Shown here in pieces: positions 32,359-36,985 of a DNA stretch of 36,985 nt; positions within the stretch are counted from its first letter, which is position 1; each line of letters starts with the position of its first letter. The notes beneath the pieces were generated by a model. That model did not search any database and was not told the origin of the DNA. It worked only from the letters and a program-made list of their open reading frames with translations. The stretch spans positions 1-36,985 of the forward strand of contig CAZWVF010000023.1 of the NCBI GenBank assembly GCA_964637695.1, read 5' to 3'. A program made the position numbers and the translations under genes. Source of the stretch: JAGLTZ01 sp964637695. Its GTDB lineage: Bacteria > Blakebacterota > Blakebacteria > Blakebacterales > Blakebacteraceae.

Positions 32359-33153
32359 ATGAAACTGCGAAAAGAACCAATACCCATTCGCGCCGTTGAA
32401 TTTGTTGGCGACAAGGTGGTCGTCTTCTCGATAGGTATCGGCCAGCTGGTCATGCTGGTACTCGACATGATAAGCCGTCTGCCCCGCCTTTTACGCCAGC
32501 CGTCACTGCTTATCCGGCAGATGGAATCGATAGGTCTGCGCAGCCTTCCCATGGTCGTCTTTGCAAGCCTTTTCACCGGGGCGGTTTCTGCAGCACAGGC
32601 AGGATACCAGATGCAGGATTTCGCTCCCCTGTCCCTGATTGGAGCGGCGGTCGGCAAGGCTGTAATCCTGGAGCTGGGGCCGGTTCTGACTGCTCTGGTT
32701 GTGGCAGGACGGGTAAGCACGAGTATCGCAGCCGAGCTGGGAACGATGCGGGTAACCGAACAGATAGACGCTCTGGAGACCATGGCGATCGATCCCGTCT
32801 GGTACCTGGCAGCGCCCCGCTTCTTTGCGGGACTGCTGATGATGCCCATGCTCGTGATAGCCTCGAGCATCGTTGCGATATTCGGAGGATATCTGGTATC
32901 ACACATCATGATCGATATATCGACGGCAACCTTCTTCAACGGCGTTAAGATGCTTTTCGTCATGTACGACGTTGTTATAAACCAGACGAAGGCGATTATT
33001 TTCGGCGGAATCGTATCACTATCGGGGATCTTCTTCGGCTACAGGGCGAGGGGAGGTGCAGAGGGTGTCGGACAGGCCACGATCAATGCCGTGGTCACAG
33101 CCACCGTCCTTATCCTCGTTTTCGACTACCTGATTGCGGAGGTGATGCTCTGA
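32359..33153 (+). CDS. mlaE: MlaE-type lipid ABC transporter permease
   Basis: This is the membrane permease of the MCE/Mla system, which moves phospholipids between inner and outer membrane. The protein has 264 residues from ATG 32359, the family length, with five or six hydrophobic segments. Characteristic blocks: QMESIGLRSLPMVVFASLF, the cluster ELGPVLTALVVAGRVSTSIA followed by AELGTMRVTEQIDALETM, and DPVWYLAAPRFFAG. The start lacks a good ribosome binding site and lies one base after the dnaB stop; a longer frame from 32302 runs inside dnaB and is unlikely. No MlaD/MCE partner gene follows. Confidence 0.93.
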   Translation: MKLRKEPIPIRAVEFVGDKVVVFSIGIGQLVMLVLDMISRLPRLLRQPSLLIRQMESIGLRSLPMVVFASLFTGAVSAAQAGYQMQDFAPLSLIGAAVGKAVILELGPVLTALVVAGRVSTSIAAELGTMRVTEQIDALETMAIDPVWYLAAPRFFAGLLMMPMLVIASSIVAIFGGYLVSHIMIDISTATFFNGVKMLFVMYDVVINQTKAIIFGGIVSLSGIFFGYRARGGAEGVGQATINAVVTATVLILVFDYLIAEVML

Positions 33154-33929
33154 TGGTGGCGACCGCCGAAAAGGGATGCAGCATCTCCATTAAAAACCTG
33201 AAGAAGTACCTGGCAGGCAGGCCTGTTCTGCGTGATGTGACCCTCGATATTCCACCGGGAGAAACGATCGGGATCGTGGGGCGGTCTGGTTGCGGCAAGA
33301 GCGTTCTGCTCAAACATGTAATCGGCCTGATGTGGCCCGATAGCGGGCGGGTTCTGATCGACGGGAAAGAGATCGGCCTCATGAGTCAGGAGGAGCTGTA
33401 CGTTACAAGAAACCGGTTCGGCATGCTGTTCCAGTCAGCGGCTCTATTCGACAGCATGTCGGTTGGAGAAAATGTCGCTCTGGGACTCCTCCATAACAGT
33501 GACATGAAACGTGCGGAAATCGTTGAAAAAGTCGACCACTGCCTCGGCATGGTCGGATTGCACGGCCTCGAAGAGAGGATGCCGAGTGAGCTGAGCGGCG
33601 GGATGAAGAAGCGCGTCGGGCTTGCGAGGGCGGTTTCGATGAACCCGGAGGTGATGCTCTTCGACGAACCGACGACCGGGCTCGATCCCATTATGTCGGC
33701 CGTCATTGATGAGGTTATCGCCGACCTTGTGGAACGGTTGAATACCACCGCTGTCGTGGTTACTCACGATATGAGAACCGTTAATACTATCTGTCATCGG
33801 GTGGCATTTCTGCATCGTGGAGTTATCTTTGCTGAGGGAACACCCGAAGAGATCACCAGCAGTGATGACGAGGTGGTTGCCCAGTTCATTGCGGGACGCG
33901 CCGATGGTCCGATAAGACCCAGAATGTAG
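33153..33929 (+). CDS. mlaF: MlaF-type ABC transporter ATP-binding protein
   Basis: This is the ATPase of the phospholipid transporter with the permease just upstream. The protein has 258 residues. Seen: Walker A GRSGCGKS (43-50), the Q-loop in FGMLFQSAALFDSMSV, where the SAALFDS context is typical of MlaF, the signature LSGGM (147-151), Walker B VMLFDE (167-172), DEPTTGLDP, and the H-loop VVTHDM. The start overlaps the permease stop by one base (TGATG). The gene for the MCE-domain protein MlaD, usually next in line, is absent here; yajC follows after 45 bases. Confidence 0.94.
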   Translation: MVATAEKGCSISIKNLKKYLAGRPVLRDVTLDIPPGETIGIVGRSGCGKSVLLKHVIGLMWPDSGRVLIDGKEIGLMSQEELYVTRNRFGMLFQSAALFDSMSVGENVALGLLHNSDMKRAEIVEKVDHCLGMVGLHGLEERMPSELSGGMKKRVGLARAVSMNPEVMLFDEPTTGLDPIMSAVIDEVIADLVERLNTTAVVVTHDMRTVNTICHRVAFLHRGVIFAEGTPEEITSSDDEVVAQFIAGRADGPIRPRM

Positions 33930-33962
33930 TGCCTGCTGCCCGATATGTAAAATCTGCTTACC

Positions 33963-33978
33963 AAGGAGGTTCATGTGA
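33963..33978 (+). promoter_or_regulatory. Strong ribosome binding site of yajC with an overlapping start-stop
   Basis: AAGGAGG (33963-33969) stands 5 bases before GTG 33975, the likely yajC start. An ATG at 33973 overlaps it and is followed at once by TGA (33976-33978), so initiation there would end after one codon. The spacing favours GTG. Confidence 0.6.
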
Positions 33979-34304
33979 CCGTGTTGCTAAATGCGATGAT
34001 GATGTACCAGGTGGGTGGAGAGGCTTCTCCACAGACCAATCCATTAGGACTGCTCCTTCCATTCGTGCTCATTTTCGCCGTGTTCTATTTCCTGATAATC
34101 AGGCCTCAGGGCAAGCGCCAGAAGGAACATAAGGCGATGGTCAATGCTCTTAAGAAGGGCGACCAGATAATTACCACAGGAGGACTCCACGGCACGATCC
34201 AGGCAATCAGCGACGAGAGTGAAGTAGTGACAATCGAAATCGCTGACAGGGTGCGGGTCAAGATCAGCCGTGGAAGTATTTCAAAGGTGGTGGAGAACAA
34301 GTAA
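33975..34304 (+). CDS. yajC: Preprotein translocase subunit YajC
   Basis: YajC is a small single-pass inner-membrane protein that accompanies SecDF in protein export. The protein has 109 residues. It has one membrane segment (about 24-42, LGLLLPFVLIFAVFYFLII) followed directly by the typical RPQGKRQKEH and then GDQIITTGGLHGTI. The start is GTG 33975, chosen because AAGGAGG precedes it by 5 bases; internal ATGs at 33996-34004 are alternatives. secD and secF, its usual followers, are not here; def follows instead. Confidence 0.95.
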   Translation: MTVLLNAMMMYQVGGEASPQTNPLGLLLPFVLIFAVFYFLIIRPQGKRQKEHKAMVNALKKGDQIITTGGLHGTIQAISDESEVVTIEIADRVRVKISRGSISKVVENK

Positions 34305-34305
34305 C

Positions 34306-34824
34306 GTGTCCAGGCTTCCCATCCGTTTGTATGGCGATCCGGTCCTGAGAACCAGGACCAGAGAAGTATCGGAAGTGGATGACGGGCTGCGAGAATTTGC
34401 AGACGTCATACGCGAGACGATGGTTGAGGCGGATGGAGCGGGCCTGGCTGCCAACCAGGTGGGTGATCTTCGCAGGATTATCGTAGTCAATATCGGCGAG
34501 AACGATACCACAGATGACGTACGGGTTCTGGTGAATCCCGAGATTACCGCCCGGGAGGGAACGATGAAGATCGTGGAGGGATGTCTCTCTCTCCCCGGGA
34601 TAGAGGAAGAAGTTGAGCGGACCGCCAGAATCAGTGTCAGCTACATGAACCTGGATGGCGAGACTGAAAAAGTGGAAGTATCAGGTCTTCAGAGTGCGAT
34701 AATTCAGCATGAGATCGATCATCTCGACGGAGTGCTTTTTATAGATCGGATCTCTCCTGTTCGCCGGAAGTTCCTGAGGGGAGCTCTTAAAAAGATATCT
34801 CGCGGCTCGAAACAACCGGCGTGA
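34306..34824 (+). CDS. def: Peptide deformylase
   Basis: Def removes the formyl group from the N-terminal methionine of new proteins; it is a metal enzyme. The protein has 172 residues. All three motifs are present: GAGLAANQ (44-51), EGCLS (91-95) with the metal-binding cysteine, and HEIDH (135-139) with the two histidines and catalytic glutamate. The start is GTG 34306, one base after yajC, with GGAG further upstream; a longer frame from 34270 lies inside yajC. The stop overlaps fmt (GTGA), coupling the enzyme that adds the formyl group with the one that removes it. Confidence 0.97.
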   Translation: MSRLPIRLYGDPVLRTRTREVSEVDDGLREFADVIRETMVEADGAGLAANQVGDLRRIIVVNIGENDTTDDVRVLVNPEITAREGTMKIVEGCLSLPGIEEEVERTARISVSYMNLDGETEKVEVSGLQSAIIQHEIDHLDGVLFIDRISPVRRKFLRGALKKISRGSKQPA

Positions 34825-35810
34825 ACATCGCCTTTCTGGGAAACGGTTCTTTTGGAATACCGGCTCTGCAGGAAATCCATGATTCCTCCCACCATGTCCT
34901 CTCTGTGGTCACCAGGCCCGACAGGCCTGAAGGAAGGGGCCGGCAGCCGGCCCCCTCACCTGTAAAGGCGGCGGCTCTTGAAATGGGCCTGCCCGTTCTG
35001 GAATACGGAAACCTGAAGGATGTCGAGACCGAAGAACAGTTCCGATCCCTGAAAACCGACCTCTGGGTGGTAGTCGCTTTCCCGATCATCCCGGAATCCC
35101 TGCTGGGCATTCCTCCTCTGGGCGTTGTAAACCTGCATGCATCACTGCTTCCCCGTTACCGTGGTGCCGCTCCCGTGCAGTGGGCGATCATGAATGGAGA
35201 AAGCGTGACCGGTGTGACGACGTTCTTCATCGATGCAGGGGTTGATACCGGATCGATCTGCCTGCAGCGGGAGGTGTCGATCGATCCGGATGAAACAGCC
35301 GGAGAGCTCTCAGAACGACTGAAATACACAGGAGCGAAACTGATGCTGGAAACCGTGGATCTGGTGGAAAGCGGGGAGGCACCGCGGATCGCACAGGATA
35401 CTTCGGTTTCCTCTCCGGCGCCGAAACTGAACAAATCGGACGGAGAGCTCGACTGGAACCTCGGGGCGGATGAAGTGATCAACCGGATCAGGGGGCTCAA
35501 TCCGTGGCCCGGTTCATTTACCCACTACAACCGGGAGCGCATCCTGGTCCTGAAGGCCAGAGCGCTTCTGGATACCGACGACTTCCAGGGTGAAACAGCG
35601 AACCTTCCTCCCGGCTCGATTGCAGGTTTTCTGAAGGATGGCACACCGCTGGTCGTTGCAGGCGATCGCCGTCTCATCGTCATGCTGCAGCTGCAGAGAG
35701 CGGGCAGGCAGCCGGCCGGTGCGGCCGATGTCGCCAGGGGTTTGAGAATGGAAAACGGAGACATGTTCCACTCTCCGGAAGAGATTGCCCCTGCAGGGGA
35801 GAAGGATTGA
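34821..35810 (+). CDS. fmt: Methionyl-tRNA formyltransferase
   Basis: Fmt formylates initiator Met-tRNA using 10-formyltetrahydrofolate. The protein has 329 residues. Seen: the Rossmann start MNIAFLGNGSFG, the VTRPDRPEGRGRQ loop region involved in tRNA recognition, the catalytic N104 and H106 in VNLHASLLPRYRGAAPVQWAI, and D142 in AGVDTGSI. The C-terminal OB-like domain begins near 205 with DWNLGADEVINRIRGLNPWPG. The start is GTG overlapping def; the stop overlaps rsmB (TTGA). Confidence 0.97.
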   Translation: MNIAFLGNGSFGIPALQEIHDSSHHVLSVVTRPDRPEGRGRQPAPSPVKAAALEMGLPVLEYGNLKDVETEEQFRSLKTDLWVVVAFPIIPESLLGIPPLGVVNLHASLLPRYRGAAPVQWAIMNGESVTGVTTFFIDAGVDTGSICLQREVSIDPDETAGELSERLKYTGAKLMLETVDLVESGEAPRIAQDTSVSSPAPKLNKSDGELDWNLGADEVINRIRGLNPWPGSFTHYNRERILVLKARALLDTDDFQGETANLPPGSIAGFLKDGTPLVVAGDRRLIVMLQLQRAGRQPAGAADVARGLRMENGDMFHSPEEIAPAGEKD

Positions 35811-36985
35811 AGAATCGCGCTGATCCCCCCGATCGTGTTCGCCGGCTTGCGGTGAAGGTTCTCCTGGCGGTCGAAAAGGGTGAATTCCTGGACAGAATAC
35901 TCGATGAGGTACGGGGGGAGCTGGAGGACGATGAATATTCTCCGCAAAGGCTGCATTTCCTGACAACCGGCACTGTTAAATGGAAGAGAAGACTCGATTA
36001 CGAACTGGACCTGAGGCTTCCCGAAGGTATTGACAGCCTCCCAACGCCCTGCCGTGCCGTCCTCAGGCTGGCGCTCTTCGAATTGAGATGGACCGATGCG
36101 CCCGATTATGCCGTGGTCGATACAGCGGTTCATTTGACGAGGAGCCTGAATCTGGGCGGATTGAGCGGCCTGGTAAACGGGGTGTTGAGGGAAGCGGGCA
36201 GAAGGGGTGAACCCGACCCGCCGGAGGGTGATCTTGAAAAACTATCCATATGTGCCTCGCATCCATTGTGGCTCATCGAGAAAGTATCGGAGAGATTCGG
36301 CTTTGAGAGTGCTTCGGCTCTGGCAGAGTGGAATAATGAGGCGCCACCTCTGTGGGTAAGGATCAACAGGTTGAACACCACAATCGACGAGGCCGCTGAA
36401 AAGCTGGGCGGGCAGGGGGTGGAGATACTATCCGAGAGCCTGCTGCCCGGGTACCTGTTGCTGGACAGTAGTATCCCCCCCGGCGATTTGAGGGGGATCG
36501 AAGAGGGATGGCTGACAGTTCAGGATCCTTCGGCCGGTCTGGCGAGCTATCTGCTCGAACCGGTGCCGGGTATGAGGGTGGCCGACATCTGCGCCGCACC
36601 GGGGGGCAAATCGACCCATCTGGCCGAACTGGGTGGCACAGAGGTCGAGATCGTGGCAACAGATTCCGACCGGCAGCGTTTGAAGAGATTGAAGCAGAAT
36701 ATTGAGAGGCATCGATCCCGGCGGCTGTCGGTTCGCGACTATGAGGAAGTGATGGCCGGCAGAGGGTTGTTTGATGGCGTGATCGTAGATGTACCCTGTT
36801 CCAACCTGGGCGTGCTTCGGCGCAGAGCTGACGCCAGGTGGAGAATCGGGGAGAAGGACCTTTACCGTCTGGCGGAGATACAGTTCCATCTCCTGGAGAA
36901 AGGAGCGGAACTGGTCAGACCGGGAGGCGCACTGGTTTACAGCACCTGCACATTCACCTCTGAAGAGAATGAAAAGGTGATAGAC
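35807..36985 (+). CDS. rsmB: 16S rRNA (cytosine-967-C5)-methyltransferase RsmB, 3' truncated by the window
   Basis: RsmB (Sun) methylates C967 of 16S rRNA. The frame is open for 393 codons to the last base, so the C-terminal few dozen residues are missing. The N-terminal NusB-like RNA-binding domain (about 1-140) is present, with the VDTAVHLTRS and GLVNGVLRE segments. The methyltransferase domain shows the SAM loop ADICAAPGGKSTHLAE, the motif DVPCSNLGVLRRRADARWR with C331, and the catalytic nucleophile region YSTCTFTSEENE with C381. These cysteines sit close to C325 and C375 of E. coli. The start is TTG 35807 with AGGGGAG 5 bases upstream, overlapping the fmt stop. def-fmt-rsmB is a classic order. 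Confidence 0.95.
   Translation, partial: MKNRADPPDRVRRLAVKVLLAVEKGEFLDRILDEVRGELEDDEYSPQRLHFLTTGTVKWKRRLDYELDLRLPEGIDSLPTPCRAVLRLALFELRWTDAPDYAVVDTAVHLTRSLNLGGLSGLVNGVLREAGRRGEPDPPEGDLEKLSICASHPLWLIEKVSERFGFESASALAEWNNEAPPLWVRINRLNTTIDEAAEKLGGQGVEILSESLLPGYLLLDSSIPPGDLRGIEEGWLTVQDPSAGLASYLLEPVPGMRVADICAAPGGKSTHLAELGGTEVEIVATDSDRQRLKRLKQNIERHRSRRLSVRDYEEVMAGRGLFDGVIVDVPCSNLGVLRRRADARWRIGEKDLYRLAEIQFHLLEKGAELVRPGGALVYSTCTFTSEENEKVID

Noticed and set aside
31944..32963. Long - strand open frame opposite dnaB and mlaE (about 339 codons)
   Set aside because: The composition is Ser/Arg/Ile-rich as expected for a shadow frame, and it spans the border of two firm + strand genes.

Overview
The window is an almost fully coding stretch of bacterial chromosome. 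It carries 32 protein genes, 31 on the + strand and one (glnE) on the - strand. Two genes are cut by the window edges: priA on the left and rsmB on the right. I see no tRNA, rRNA, CRISPR array, insertion sequence, integrase or phage gene. No gap without a gene exceeds about 265 bases. Codon and base usage look uniform and moderately GC-rich throughout (not computed). Nearly every gene belongs to the core or near-core set, so I treat this as vertically inherited backbone, not an accessory island.

Organism: a diderm (outer-membrane) bacterium, shown by an LptE-family lipoprotein, the MlaE/MlaF lipid transporter pair and the Mre/RodA/PBP2 elongation machinery of a rod-shaped cell. A GWxTD-type lipoprotein points towards the FCB side of the tree (Bacteroidota, Gemmatimonadota and related candidate phyla), where that family is common. 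This placement is inference, and the genus cannot be named from the sequence.

Layout. (1) 1-498: the C-terminus of the PriA primosomal helicase. (2) 762-9087: rho, rpmE, prfA, prmC, murA and dnaE, a closely spaced run for transcription termination, translation termination, cell-wall precursor synthesis and replication, preceded by a 263-base leader. (3) 9218-12536: an LptE-like lipoprotein, a GWxTD lipoprotein and glutamine synthetase. (4) 11118-18551: the whole glutamine synthetase control cascade in one place: glnA (target), glnD (PII uridylyltransferase), glnE (adenylyltransferase, opposite strand, tail to tail with glnD) and glnB (PII). The residues modified in this cascade are present (GS Tyr400, PII Tyr51). 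(5) 18710-20963: purN and purH, purine synthesis. (6) 21012-27245: mreB, mreC, mreD, mrdA, rodA and lgt, the elongasome plus lipoprotein lipidation. (7) 27288-36985: yicC, gmk, rpoZ, coaBC, a type-4 uracil-DNA glycosylase, dnaB, mlaE, mlaF, yajC, def, fmt and rsmB, with many stop/start overlaps that suggest translational coupling.

I found no clearly new multi-gene system. The points most worth a second look are: an 8-base motif (AACGTAGA) present three times in about 520 bases around glnB; the compact glnA-glnD-glnE-glnB cluster with its 14-base tail-to-tail overlap; the GWxTD lipoprotein whose name-giving motif has drifted; a DnaE whose PHP domain keeps a full metal-ligand set; and a coaBC-def-fmt-rsmB cluster in which priA appears to have been moved away and uracil glycosylase, dnaB, mlaEF and yajC occupy its usual place.
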